Origin: a virus | DNA length: 35,385 bases | Strand: one strand, 5' to 3' | Virus record (IMG/VR): IMGVR_UViG_3300027834_000020 | Span: 1-35,385 of that record | In this document: positions 1 to 7,741 of the stretch, one piece after another | How the letters are laid out: each line of letters starts with the position of its first letter | How positions within the stretch are numbered: the first letter of the stretch is position 1 | Translations under genes and position numbers: made by a program | The notes under the pieces: generated by a model | Told to the model about the DNA's origin: nothing | The model's database searches: none | What the model saw: the letters and a program-made list of their open reading frames with translations, nothing else

Positions 1-83
1 GCATTATGGATAGCTCGTTATCCACAGGCATATCTAAGTAGTGGGTGTGGATAACGTCAATACTGGATAGATACTGCAGATAC

Positions 84-109
84 GAAAAAGCCGCCCTTTC
101 GGACGGCTT
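84..109 (-). terminator. Host terminator of the tRNA-Thr transcript (now displaced)
   Basis: A 9-bp stem with one mismatch (88-96 with 101-109) and a TTTC loop. Read on the minus strand it is followed by a T run (84-88). Before integration it would have lain just downstream of the minus-strand tRNA-Thr gene, so it is probably that gene's original terminator, now separated from it by the prophage. Confidence 0.7.
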
Positions 110-145
110 AATCTAATTCTCTAACGCTTAACTTTTAACCACTAA

Positions 146-195
146 TTAGTGGTGCCGACACCAGGAGTCGAACCCGGGACCTACTGATTACAAGT
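146..195. repeat. attL: attL core (50-bp direct repeat, tRNA-Thr 3' fragment)
   Basis: Bases 146-195 are identical to 35260-35309. The copy contains the 3' 46 nt of the tRNA-Thr gene (150-195, including CCA) and stops inside the anticodon stem. The sequence then turns AT-rich and phage-like. The full tRNA is kept at the other end, so this is the leftover host 3' end. Confidence 0.93.
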
Positions 196-500
196 TATGT
201 AAATTAAATATAAAAACCAAAACCTTAGAATAAAATAATCTATGTAAAAAGCGCTATGTGAGGGCTTATAAATCATTGGCTTATAGAAACGAACTACGTA
301 AAAAATTGAGCTTGCAAGCCGCCCTGGCAGTGCTAAACAGTCAATTTCTCACGCCCTGCCACTGACCACCGCAAAAAGCGCATGAAAGCGCATGAAAACG
401 CATAAAAATATTACCCCTTATAACCGCCCTTCCGCCCAGCAGCGGCGCGGCTTGAGTGCCTGCCGCAATAGTGCATAAAAACCACTACATTTAGCGCGCG
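196..500. other. Non-coding att-to-cos segment with arm-like and iterated repeats
   Basis: I see no supportable gene here. The AT-rich first part holds ATCTATGTA (238-246), TATGTAAA (196-203 and 241-248) and CTACGTAAA (294-302). The first and last of these recur beside the integrase gene at 35174-35182 and 35188-35196, so they are likely integrase arm-type sites flanking the core in the circular phage. Three 10-bp iterations, GCGCATGAAA (378-387), GCGCATGAAA (388-397) and ACGCATAAAA (398-407), follow; their role is unknown. Confidence 0.6.
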
Positions 501-519
501 GGCGGGGCGGGGTGACGAT
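501..519. other. cos: Candidate cos site (packaging cut site)
   Basis: GGCGGGGCGGGG at 501-512 matches the first 12 bases of the P2 cohesive end (GGCGAGGCGGGG, from memory) at 11 positions. It lies about 200 bp outside the terminator that ends the portal gene, and as I recall P2 has nearly the same spacing and orientation. The seven bases that follow differ from P2, so the exact cut positions are not established. Confidence 0.55.
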
Positions 520-685
520 AGCGCGGCGTGGGTCGCCGCCGTGGGTGGGTAGGCGGGCCATACAGCGCGCACAAGGCGCGTTCTAATCTTGCGAGTGGTC
601 GGGATAGGGGCAGAATAAGAGCGCTTAAAATGAATCGTAGAGCTAATAAAAAGGCTAATGCGTCTCATTTTAAAATTGCTTCGTG

Positions 686-697
686 TGTGCGCGCACA
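686..697. repeat. Perfect 12-bp palindrome
   Basis: TGTGCGCGCACA is its own reverse complement and sits directly against the terminator after the portal gene. It may be incidental, or part of the cos/terminase recognition region. Confidence 0.4.
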
Positions 698-720
698 AAA
701 AAGCCGCCCAGGTGGGCGGC
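697..720 (-). terminator. Terminator of the leftward portal/terminase operon
   Basis: An 8-bp GC-rich stem (703-710 with 713-720) lies 18 bp past the portal stop codon. On the minus strand it is followed by six T residues (697-702). This is a classical intrinsic terminator, in the same place as in P2. Confidence 0.85.
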
Positions 721-738
721 GTCGATTAGCGGGTCGGT

Positions 739-1800
739 TTACTCGGCGTTGGGATCGTCAAGTGTGTAAGGGTCGAAGCGAACCACCTCTTCACCAACAT
801 GCTCGTTTATCTCACGCATTGTTGCTTGAAGCGGCTCTAATTCGTTGGCCACGAATACCCGCGCGGCCTTCTCGATGTCACCAAAGCCGCCGGTATTCTG
901 GGGGATGATCCCCATCAACTGGGGTGGGATGCGATGACCGGCGAGCTGATCGTCCCGGGTGATGTTCTTGATGTTGTAGAATTCGTCTTTAGCCGCCACC
1001 TCGCTGACCGGGATAATCTGAACGCCATCCTTCTTGCCTCTGGGGGAGTAGAGAAACAGGTTCCGGAAGTTGCCCGGCCCCTTGCTGTCCTTCAACGCCT
1101 TCCGCATATCGTCGATGTCTTTCTGATCGTGGGCGGCATCGTTAACGTACATGATAAAACCAGCGTGCGAGCCGTTCAGGTAGTACCGGCGGCGGAAAAG
1201 TGTCGCGCTTTCGTTTAGCCAGGCGCTTTGAAGTGAGCCGATATAATCCGGCACCCCGTATATGCTTTGATCGATGTCAGGCTCCAATAGATGGATAGTT
1301 CTACCCTCGGGCATTTCTACCCGCTCCATATAGTTGGGGATCCACCAATAGCGGTCGTCATCGCCGCGCCTCATGTACTTAGCCGCGCGGTGCTTCAACG
1401 CCAGACGTCGACCAAGCCGCCCTTTTACTTCCTCAAGGTACCCATTGCCGAACACCAGATAATCAAGGGCCAAAGCGCTAAAGTCGCGGCGGCTTAGTAG
1501 CTGGTTGGGTACAAACGTTTTCAGCAAGATATTCCGCTTAACCTGCATGGCGCTGCCGTGGTGCGGCGTAGCCCGGTAGCTCTTAGCCAAAACGCTCAGC
1601 GGGATCGGGGGCTCATACCACTCATCAGAAGTTAACCAGACACCCTCATACCAAACGTCACGCATCGAGGTAACCGGCTCGGGGTCGCCGAAGGTAAACG
1701 CCTCCATTCGCCCGCTGTCAGTGGCCACCGCTGGGGCGGCCTTGTCAGTCTCATAGGCATACACGCGGTGGCGCGGCTTAGCCGCAGCGGTAGTTGTCAT
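739..1800 (-). CDS. Q: Portal protein (P2 gpQ family)
   Basis: This 353-residue protein would form the dodecameric portal ring at the capsid vertex through which DNA is packaged, and to which the tail neck attaches. Length (P2 gpQ is 344), gene position and sequence fit the PBSX/P2 portal family: an N-terminal region reading SMRDVWYEGVWL, a central DYLVFGNGYLE stretch, and HRIPPQLMGIIPQNTGGFGD in the last third. The ATG overlaps the terminase stop codon (ATGA), so the two are probably translationally coupled in one leftward late operon. That operon should be driven from the Ogr-type site near 3640. No truncation seen. Confidence 0.95.
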   Translation of the reverse strand: MTTTAAAKPRHRVYAYETDKAAPAVATDSGRMEAFTFGDPEPVTSMRDVWYEGVWLTSDEWYEPPIPLSVLAKSYRATPHHGSAMQVKRNILLKTFVPNQLLSRRDFSALALDYLVFGNGYLEEVKGRLGRRLALKHRAAKYMRRGDDDRYWWIPNYMERVEMPEGRTIHLLEPDIDQSIYGVPDYIGSLQSAWLNESATLFRRRYYLNGSHAGFIMYVNDAAHDQKDIDDMRKALKDSKGPGNFRNLFLYSPRGKKDGVQIIPVSEVAAKDEFYNIKNITRDDQLAGHRIPPQLMGIIPQNTGGFGDIEKAARVFVANELEPLQATMREINEHVGEEVVRFDPYTLDDPNAE

Positions 1801-3584
1801 TCGTACATCTCCATTAGTGATTTACCGGTGCCCTCTTCGGCCGGGCCATCGATAGGTTCAAACTGCAGCGCGTGCATGGTCGCCCACGCGAGATCCGCGT
1901 GGCCGGTTGCCTTGTTGCGCCCGCTCTTATAAGTGAATTGCTGCCCGCCCTTGGTCAGCTCTTTCTTGATCGACATAAACGAAGCGGCGAGATCCGACCA
2001 ACCCGCGTCGAATTCCAGCCGCTCTTTGCGGATGATCTGCTGAGCCTGCAGCACCATCGACGTTTTCAGTGAAACGTCGTACCGGTACCGGATAACTGTC
2101 GGGAACCACTTTTCGACATACTCAGCCACCGCACCACCAATGCCGGTGGTATCAATGCCGATATGCCCAATGTTGTATTTGTCGCGGAAAGCCTTGATGA
2201 AATCTGCCTGCTTTTCGTAGTCCTGGCCTTTGAGCCGATGCCGTTCCAGCACGCGGTGCTTTTCCTCGCTGCTACGGGCGGGAAGAACTACCACCAGCCC
2301 GGCGCCGTCGCCATCCTCGCCTTGGCCGGTCGGGTCATAACCAATCCACACCTCCCGATCACCCACCGGGCGCGGGGCAAACGGCCGGTAGTCGTCCCAA
2401 ACTTCCCAGCTGTCGACCATGCAGCTCTTCATAGCCGCCAGCGGGAACGCGCTTTGGCTATCATCGACAAACCCACACATCAGCAGGTTGTCGAACTCAT
2501 CCGCCGAGTACTCGAGTCGCAGTTGATCGAGGTCGAAAAGATCACAGCCGCCCGCTATGGCATCCATCACCGTGACGATCTGCCGCCAATGGCCATCAGG
2601 GCAGAGCTTGCCGTCTTTCAGCGCATCGTGAGAAACATCAAACTCGACCCGCTCCGATTTTTTCCGGCGCTTATTGAACAGCTCGCCATTCCAGAACGGG
2701 TAACCCTCATGGCCAACACTCGACGGCGTCGAAAAGTACGTTTGCCGCCATTTTTTGTGCATGGCCATGCCGCTGGTGACCTTCCGGAATTCAGCAAAGC
2801 GATGAATCCAGAAATACTCATCAAGGTAAACGTCACCGTGGTAGCCCTGGGCGGTTTTGGAGTTGGTGCCCAGGAAATGCAGCTCGGCGCCGTTATCCAA
2901 AACAATCGGGTCGCCTTTCAGCTCGACATCACACACCTCTTTGACGAACTGAATAATGTAATTGCGGAAGATATGCGCCTGGGCGCGTGATGCGGAGAGA
3001 AAGATTTTATTCCGCCCATGCTTGAACGCATCGAGGATAGCCTCGCGGGCAAAGTACCAAGTGGCGCCGATCTGCCGAGACTTGAGAATGTTACGAATCC
3101 GGTGCTTCTGCCCCGCCTCATGCCATCCCATCTGATATTCGAACAACGAATCTAAGAAAGCCTCTTCCAGCGCCTCGACCTGCTCTTCGTCTAAAAAGTT
3201 ACGCTTCGCCTTCTTCTTCGGCGCAGCGTTGCGCGCCTCGATGTTCGGGTTTAAATCCGCCTCGTTGCCGGATTCGTCGTACTTTCGGATTCTCGCCTGA
3301 CGCTCTAATTGCCGCCCAAGCAGGTCAATTTCTTTCAGGTCGCCCGGTTCTTTTTTGTCCTTAGCGATGAGCTGAACCATGCGCGCTTCAAGCGTGTACT
3401 CGATCCGATCTGCTGGGGATTTATCTTCCCAGCGGTCGCGAGCCTTCCAGCTATGCACCGTCGCCGGTTTCTCGCCAATTTCCTCTGCAATGCGCGCAAC
3501 TCGCCACCCCTGCCAATACAGGTGGCGGGCAGTCATGCGCGGAGATTGAAGCGCGGTAAGAATCGGGTCGGGAGCTGTCGTCAT
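1797..3584 (-). CDS. P: Terminase large/ATPase subunit (P2 gpP family)
   Basis: A 595-residue DNA-packaging motor (P2 gpP is 590). It opens with a helix-turn-helix-like segment (around RVARIAEEIGEKPATVHSWK), as in other P2-type terminases. The ATPase region has the deviant Walker A KSRQIGATW and a Walker B-like DVYLDEYFW. The C-terminal nuclease half shows acidic clusters around IGYDPTGQGEDGDG, HIGIDTTGIGG and GHADLAWATMHAL. It would act with gpM to cut at cos and pump DNA into the procapsid. I chose the ATG at 3584 (MTTAPDP...); a GTG at 3617 would add 11 residues, and neither has a strong ribosome site. Confidence 0.95.
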   Translation of the reverse strand: MTTAPDPILTALQSPRMTARHLYWQGWRVARIAEEIGEKPATVHSWKARDRWEDKSPADRIEYTLEARMVQLIAKDKKEPGDLKEIDLLGRQLERQARIRKYDESGNEADLNPNIEARNAAPKKKAKRNFLDEEQVEALEEAFLDSLFEYQMGWHEAGQKHRIRNILKSRQIGATWYFAREAILDAFKHGRNKIFLSASRAQAHIFRNYIIQFVKEVCDVELKGDPIVLDNGAELHFLGTNSKTAQGYHGDVYLDEYFWIHRFAEFRKVTSGMAMHKKWRQTYFSTPSSVGHEGYPFWNGELFNKRRKKSERVEFDVSHDALKDGKLCPDGHWRQIVTVMDAIAGGCDLFDLDQLRLEYSADEFDNLLMCGFVDDSQSAFPLAAMKSCMVDSWEVWDDYRPFAPRPVGDREVWIGYDPTGQGEDGDGAGLVVVLPARSSEEKHRVLERHRLKGQDYEKQADFIKAFRDKYNIGHIGIDTTGIGGAVAEYVEKWFPTVIRYRYDVSLKTSMVLQAQQIIRKERLEFDAGWSDLAASFMSIKKELTKGGQQFTYKSGRNKATGHADLAWATMHALQFEPIDGPAEEGTGKSLMEMYE

Positions 3585-3629
3585 GCCGCCAGCGTACCCG
3601 CCGCGCGCGATGCCCACGCCTGCCCCGCT

Positions 3630-3654
3630 TTGTCATGCCCGCCCCGCACAACGC
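3630..3654. promoter_or_regulatory. Ogr-type activator site between P and O (late promoters PP/PO)
   Basis: TTGTC-N12-GCACAACGC, that is TGT-N14-ACA, lies in the divergent gap between terminase and scaffold genes. Two further copies with the same spacing lie before V (10461) and before FI (18436). P2 has Ogr-dependent promoters at exactly these three places, with an imperfect dyad TGT-N12-ACA near -55. Being roughly symmetric and centred between the two genes, one site could serve both directions. Confidence 0.75.
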
Positions 3655-3729
3655 GCAACCGTTGAGCCCAAACGCTTACGCGCGGAACCTGAGCGCTATC
3701 GAACAGCCAACCCGCTCAGGATGCCCAGC

Positions 3730-4539
3730 ATGAAGAAAAAATTCCGCGTTGCTACCGAAGGCGCAACCACCGACGGCCGCGAGATCCAACGTGAATGGAT
3801 CGAGCAAATGGCCGCCAATTACGACCCCAAAACCTACGGCGCCCGAGTCTGGGTAGAGCACATTCGAGGCATCGGCCCGGATAGCGCCTTCGGTGCCATG
3901 GGTGACGTGCTCTCGCTGGAAGCCCGCGAAGTAGACGGCGGCAAGTTGGCCCTATTCGCCGAAATCGACCCCACCGACGAACTCAAAGCGCTGAACAAAA
4001 AGCGCCAAAAGGTCTACAGCTCTATCGAGGTCAACCCCAAGTTTGGCGATACCGGCGAAGCCTATTTGGAAGGCCTAGCGGTGACCGACTCCCCCGCATC
4101 GCTCGGCACCGAAATGATCAAGTTCAGCCGCGAAGCGGGCGACAAATCACCGCTAGCTAGCCGCAAGCAGCACGCGGAAAACCTCTTCACGGCCGCCGAA
4201 GAAGTCGCCTTCGACTTCGACGAAGAAGAAACCCCCAAGCCCGGCATCGGCGACTTCGTCAAAAACCTGTTCAGCCGCCAAGACACCAAAACCAACAAGG
4301 GTTTTGAGGCGTTCGGCGCTGACATCAAAGGCGCGTTTTCAGAGTTTGCCCAGCGGTTCGACGCGCTAAGCGACGACATCGAAAAACGCCCCACCGCCGA
4401 ACAGTTCAGCAAGCTGCAAACCGAGCATGACGCCCTGCAAAAGCGCTTCGATGAGCTGTACACCAAGCTCGACAACGAACCAGACACCAAACACCGCGCC
4501 CCCGCCACCGGCGGCGGTGAACAGCTAACCGACTGCTAA
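3730..4539 (+). CDS. O: Capsid scaffolding protein/prohead protease (P2 gpO family)
   Basis: This 269-residue protein (P2 gpO is 284) should guide capsid assembly, cleave gpN and process itself. The N-terminal half is a serine protease. The residues matching the P2 triad Asp19-His48-Ser107 are Asp15 (in TTDGR), His44 (in VEHIRG) and Ser98 (in YSSIEV). The conserved LEGLAVTDSPASLGTE follows. The C-terminal third is charged and helical, as expected of the scaffold part. The ATG at 3730 is preferred because CAGGAT lies 8-9 bases upstream; ATGs at 3721 and 3583 are in frame. It heads the rightward O-N-M-L late operon. Confidence 0.93.
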   Translation: MKKKFRVATEGATTDGREIQREWIEQMAANYDPKTYGARVWVEHIRGIGPDSAFGAMGDVLSLEAREVDGGKLALFAEIDPTDELKALNKKRQKVYSSIEVNPKFGDTGEAYLEGLAVTDSPASLGTEMIKFSREAGDKSPLASRKQHAENLFTAAEEVAFDFDEEETPKPGIGDFVKNLFSRQDTKTNKGFEAFGADIKGAFSEFAQRFDALSDDIEKRPTAEQFSKLQTEHDALQKRFDELYTKLDNEPDTKHRAPATGGGEQLTDC

Positions 4540-4595
4540 GCCCTGGCCAGCAAAAAGCCAGCCGCCAGAGCCACTAAATTCAAGGGATAACACCA

Positions 4596-5609
4596 ATGCG
4601 CAACGACACACGTATCAAGTTCAACCAGTACCGGGATCGGTTAGCACAGCTAAGTGGTGTAACCAACGCGAGCGAGCAATTCAACGTCGAGCCCAGCGTT
4701 CAGCAAACGCTCGAATCGAAAATGCAGGAATCAAGCGCATTCCTCGGCCAGATCAATATGATCGGCGTTGACGAAATCAAAGGCGAAAAAGTTGGCCTTG
4801 GCGTCTCCGGCCCTATTGCTGGTCGCACCAACGTAGACGTAAAAGACCGTGAAACCCGGGACGTCTCCGAGTTAACCGCTAACACCTACGAATGCTTTAG
4901 CACCGAATTCGACACCCATCTCAAATGGTCAAAGCTAGACGCCTGGGCACGCTTCCCAGACTTCCAAGCCCGCGTGCGTAACGCCATCCTCCGCCGACAA
5001 GCGCTCGACCGGATTATGGTCGGCTTTAACGGTGTAAGCGTCGCCGCCGAAACCGACCGCACCGCGAACCCGATGTTGCAAGACGTCAACAAAGGCTGGC
5101 TGCAAAAGTACCGCGAAGATGCGCCCGCCCGCGTGCTTAGTGAAGTCGTCGCCGCATCAGGAAAAGTAACGGTCGGCGCCGCGAGCGACTACGCCAACCT
5201 GGACGCCCTGGTATTCGACGCGGTCAACGAAATGATCGAACCCTGGTACCGCGAAGACACCGACCTCGTCGCCATCATGGGTCGTAAAATGCTGGCCGAT
5301 AAATACTTCCCGTTGATCCAGCAAAACGCCGAAACGCCCACCGAAGCGCGCGCCCTCGACCTGATCATCAGCCAAAAGCGTGTAGGTGGCCTGCAGGCAG
5401 TGCGCGCCCCATTCGTACCGGACGGCTCCATTCTGATCACCTCGCTATCTAACCTTTCACTGTATTGGCAGCTAGGCAGCCGCCGCCGCTACGTGCTGGA
5501 CAACCCCAAGCGTAAGCGCATCGAAAACTACGAAAGCTCCAACGACGCCTATGTCGTTGAAGACTACGGCTTCGGCTGTCTCGTAGAAAACATCGAATTC
5601 GCTGAATAA
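4596..5609 (+). CDS. N: Major capsid protein (P2 gpN family)
   Basis: A 337-residue shell protein (P2 gpN is 357) of the HK97-fold P2 type. It begins MRNDTRIKFNQYRDRLAQL and ends with the conserved block YESSNDAYVVEDYGFGCLVE. The family-typical WARFPDFQARVRNAILRRQA is in the middle. A good ribosome site (AAGGGA) precedes the ATG. The first 25-30 residues are expected to be removed by the gpO protease during maturation. Located directly after the scaffold, as in P2. Confidence 0.95.
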   Translation: MRNDTRIKFNQYRDRLAQLSGVTNASEQFNVEPSVQQTLESKMQESSAFLGQINMIGVDEIKGEKVGLGVSGPIAGRTNVDVKDRETRDVSELTANTYECFSTEFDTHLKWSKLDAWARFPDFQARVRNAILRRQALDRIMVGFNGVSVAAETDRTANPMLQDVNKGWLQKYREDAPARVLSEVVAASGKVTVGAASDYANLDALVFDAVNEMIEPWYREDTDLVAIMGRKMLADKYFPLIQQNAETPTEARALDLIISQKRVGGLQAVRAPFVPDGSILITSLSNLSLYWQLGSRRRYVLDNPKRKRIENYESSNDAYVVEDYGFGCLVENIEFAE

Positions 5610-5646
5610 GCGGCAAAGCCACCAGCTAGCTGAAAAAGGGGATTAG

Positions 5647-6327
5647 ATGAAAAGCCCAGCCCGTAAACACTTCGAACAGGTATCCGCCGCGAAAGCGGCG
5701 GGCACCGCCACCCCAGGCGAGCAGCAACAAGGCGAGCAATACGAGCTATACAATCGCGCGCTTTATGAAGCAACTCGCTCCCTAAAAGACATCAAGTCAA
5801 TAGAGGCAAAGGTCGAGAAGAAGCGCGAGCTATTGCCGGACTTCATGCCCTATGTCGACGGCGTGTTAGCCGAAGGCAAAGGCGCAAAAGACGATGTCTT
5901 GATGACGCTCATGATCTGGTGCATTGACACCGGCGATTACGAAAAAGCCCTGCAAATTGGTGCCTACGCGGTGAAACATAACCTCGATACACCCGACCGC
6001 TACGCCCGCAACACCGTCAGCGTGTTAGCCGAAGAGATCGCCGAAGGCGTCAAGATCCAGCTAGCAAAAGAGGATGCCGACGCCGACGCGCTCGCCAACG
6101 TCATGGCCCGCGCCGTGGCTATTGTCGGTGATGCGGATATGCACGATGAGATCAAAGCCAAGGTACACAAAAGCTACGGCTACGCCCTGCGCGCCGCCGA
6201 AGATGTCGAAGGCGCATTGGCCCAGCTCAAGCGCGCCTTAGAGCTAAACGACAAAATTGGCGTCAAGCAAGACATAAAGCAGCTAGAAAGCCTCATCAAA
6301 AAACAGGGCGAACAGGCACCCGCCTGA
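5647..6327 (+). CDS. M: Terminase small/endonuclease subunit (P2 gpM family)
   Basis: A 226-residue protein (P2 gpM is 247) that in P2 recognises and cuts cos together with gpP. It has the family start KSPARKHFEQVSAAKAAG, then helical regions with DVLMTLMIWCIDTGDYEKAL and NTVSVLAEEIAEG. The C-terminal part resembles tetratricopeptide-like helical pairs (GYALRAAEDVEGALAQLKRA). A strong AAAGGGG ribosome site precedes the ATG. Third gene of the O operon. Confidence 0.93.
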   Translation: MKSPARKHFEQVSAAKAAGTATPGEQQQGEQYELYNRALYEATRSLKDIKSIEAKVEKKRELLPDFMPYVDGVLAEGKGAKDDVLMTLMIWCIDTGDYEKALQIGAYAVKHNLDTPDRYARNTVSVLAEEIAEGVKIQLAKEDADADALANVMARAVAIVGDADMHDEIKAKVHKSYGYALRAAEDVEGALAQLKRALELNDKIGVKQDIKQLESLIKKQGEQAPA

Positions 6328-6354
6328 CCGCCAACCGAGTCGCACCCCGACGGC

Positions 6355-6414
6355 AAGGGGGCATCGCTAAGCAAGGGCTCTAAGCCTCGCGCGAAGTGAT
6401 CCACCCCCTTCTTT
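6355..6414. other. Long-loop inverted repeat between M and L
   Basis: AAGGGGG (6355-6361) and CCCCCTT (6404-6410) can pair across a 42-nt loop, and the second arm is followed by CTTTTATTT. It could act as a partial terminator or mRNA processing point inside the capsid operon. The long loop makes this uncertain. Confidence 0.3.
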
Positions 6415-6432
6415 TATTTACAGGTGGCTAGC

Positions 6433-6894
6433 ATGATCGCCCACGGCACCAACCCGCCAAGCCCCACGCTAGAACCTATAGCCAACAACGGCTTTTGGCC
6501 CGAGATCGACCCCAACGAATTCCGCGAAGAAGAGCGCGTGCACAACGTCACGCCGCCGCGCATTAAGCAATCACTGCGCGCCGCAATAGCAGACGTCAAC
6601 CGCCAGCTAGCCGCCTACCAAGCCGACCAGCAAGAAAATGGCCGGCCAAGCATCGGAGAAGTACCGGTCGAGCCCTGGCAAACCCCCGGCGACCTCCACT
6701 TGCTCTACCGCCGCGCCGTCTACGCCCAGGCCCAAGCCGACCTACTCGAACGCTACCGCGACGCTTCCGCCACCGGCGAAGGCGAAGAACGCGGCGAAGC
6801 CAAAGATCTAGCCGCCGACGACTACCGCGCCGATGCCCGCTGGGCAATCGCCGAACTCACCGGCCGCAACCACGCCACGGTCGAGCTGATATGA
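6433..6894 (+). CDS. L: Head completion/stabilisation protein (P2 gpL family)
   Basis: A 153-residue protein in the position of P2 gpL (169 residues), which closes the filled head and forms the neck interface for tail joining. Family-like features are the early FWPEIDPNEFREEERV, RIKQSLRAAIADVNRQL in the middle, and a helical C-terminus ending DARWAIAELTGRNHATVELI. The ATG at 6433 is chosen because AGGTGG lies about six bases upstream; a GTG at 6424 inside that ribosome site is less likely. The stop overlaps the next ATG. Confidence 0.9.
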   Translation: MIAHGTNPPSPTLEPIANNGFWPEIDPNEFREEERVHNVTPPRIKQSLRAAIADVNRQLAAYQADQQENGRPSIGEVPVEPWQTPGDLHLLYRRAVYAQAQADLLERYRDASATGEGEERGEAKDLAADDYRADARWAIAELTGRNHATVELI

Positions 6895-7106
6895 AACGCA
6901 CAGTGCGCGCCCACCAAGGCGAAACCTTGGACGCCCTGCTCTACCGCGTCTACGGCAAAACCGCCGCGATTACCGAACAAACGCTGCAGCTAAACCCGCA
7001 CTTGGCAGAGCAAGGCCCGGTGCTCAAAGAGGGAACCCCGGTCACGCTACCGCCGCCGCCGGAAACCCGCGAAACAAAGAAACCAAAAATTCAGCTATGG
7101 AGCTGA
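6891..7106 (+). CDS. X: Tail protein X (LysM-like)
   Basis: A 71-residue protein matching P2 gpX (67 residues). It resembles a short LysM-like fold: an opening VRAHQGETLDALLYRVYGK, a central NPHLAEQGPVLKEGTPV and a proline-rich LPPPPE. Its role in P2 is in tail assembly or at the tail terminus; the exact site is not well defined. Coupled to L by a 4-bp overlap. Confidence 0.9.
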   Translation: MKRTVRAHQGETLDALLYRVYGKTAAITEQTLQLNPHLAEQGPVLKEGTPVTLPPPPETRETKKPKIQLWS

Positions 7107-7126
7107 GCAAACGTTAAGGGGAACCC

Positions 7127-7465
7127 ATGGCCGAACCATCAACCGCCGTCGCCGCCGGAACCGCAAGCCTCACCGCGTTGGTCATCGGCATGCTGCCCGG
7201 CATCGACGCAAACGCCGTCGTCGGCGCCTTTTGCGGCGCCACGCTATTTGTCATCAGCGCCAAAGACCTAACGATCATCGAGCGCCTGGTTTACCTGCTG
7301 ATCTCATTCCTAATCGGCTACCTCGGCGGCCCCGACACCCTCGGCGGCGTCATCGAGCACACCGCCGTCGCCGCCTTCATCGCCTCGGCCGTGTCAGTCA
7401 CTGCAGGCCTAAGAGTGATCGAGGGAGCCAAAACACTCGACCTCAAAAAATGGCTAGGGAGGTAA
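7127..7465 (+). CDS. Putative holin-like membrane protein, 3 TM
   Basis: A 112-residue hydrophobic protein with about three membrane segments (approximately residues 14-40, 48-66 and 74-94) and a short basic C-terminal tail (DLKKWLGR). It sits between tail gene X and the endolysin, where P2 has its holin gene Y. Length, topology and context fit a phage holin that would open the inner membrane at lysis. I cannot assign a precise holin class. A strong AAGGGG ribosome site precedes the ATG. Confidence 0.65.
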   Translation: MAEPSTAVAAGTASLTALVIGMLPGIDANAVVGAFCGATLFVISAKDLTIIERLVYLLISFLIGYLGGPDTLGGVIEHTAVAAFIASAVSVTAGLRVIEGAKTLDLKKWLGR

Positions 7466-7467
7466 GC

Positions 7468-7740
7468 ATGTCAATTACATACATCATCACCATCACAGCC
7501 GCGCTGGTCATCGTTGCCCGGCTAATCACCTACCGCCGCCAAGGGGGCCGCTATCGTCCCGGCGTGTCATTCGCCGCATGGCTAATCATCGTCGCCATGC
7601 CCGTCGCCGCCGTGTACGGCCCGCCGGTGCCAGAGCTGGCCCGCTGGCTAATCGCCGCCGCCATGGTCGTGCTAGCAATCGCCCTAATCCGCACCGGCGG
7701 CAACGTCGCGCACCTAATCCGCCCACTCCGGAGGCAATAA
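7468..7740 (+). CDS. Putative second holin/antiholin, small 3 TM
   Basis: A 90-residue membrane protein with hydrophobic segments around residues 3-18, 33-50 and 58-77. The segment RQGGRYRPGVSFAAWLIIVA resembles the putative 3TM holin family of P2-like phages. GGGAGG directly before the ATG decides this start; the frame is open from 7231 but the upstream part is a shadow of the preceding gene. Two adjacent small membrane proteins suggest a holin plus antiholin or pinholin partner; which is which cannot be told. Confidence 0.6.
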   Translation: MSITYIITITAALVIVARLITYRRQGGRYRPGVSFAAWLIIVAMPVAAVYGPPVPELARWLIAAAMVVLAIALIRTGGNVAHLIRPLRRQ

Positions 7741-7741
7741 C

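Noticed and set aside
528-908. Plus-strand open frame across the terminator and portal 3' end
   Set aside because: It crosses a strong terminator hairpin and the portal gene; no family-like sequence and no ribosome site.
2163-2990. 275-codon plus-strand open frame opposite the terminase gene
   Set aside because: It is a shadow of the high-GC P gene, which has clear family motifs on the minus strand.
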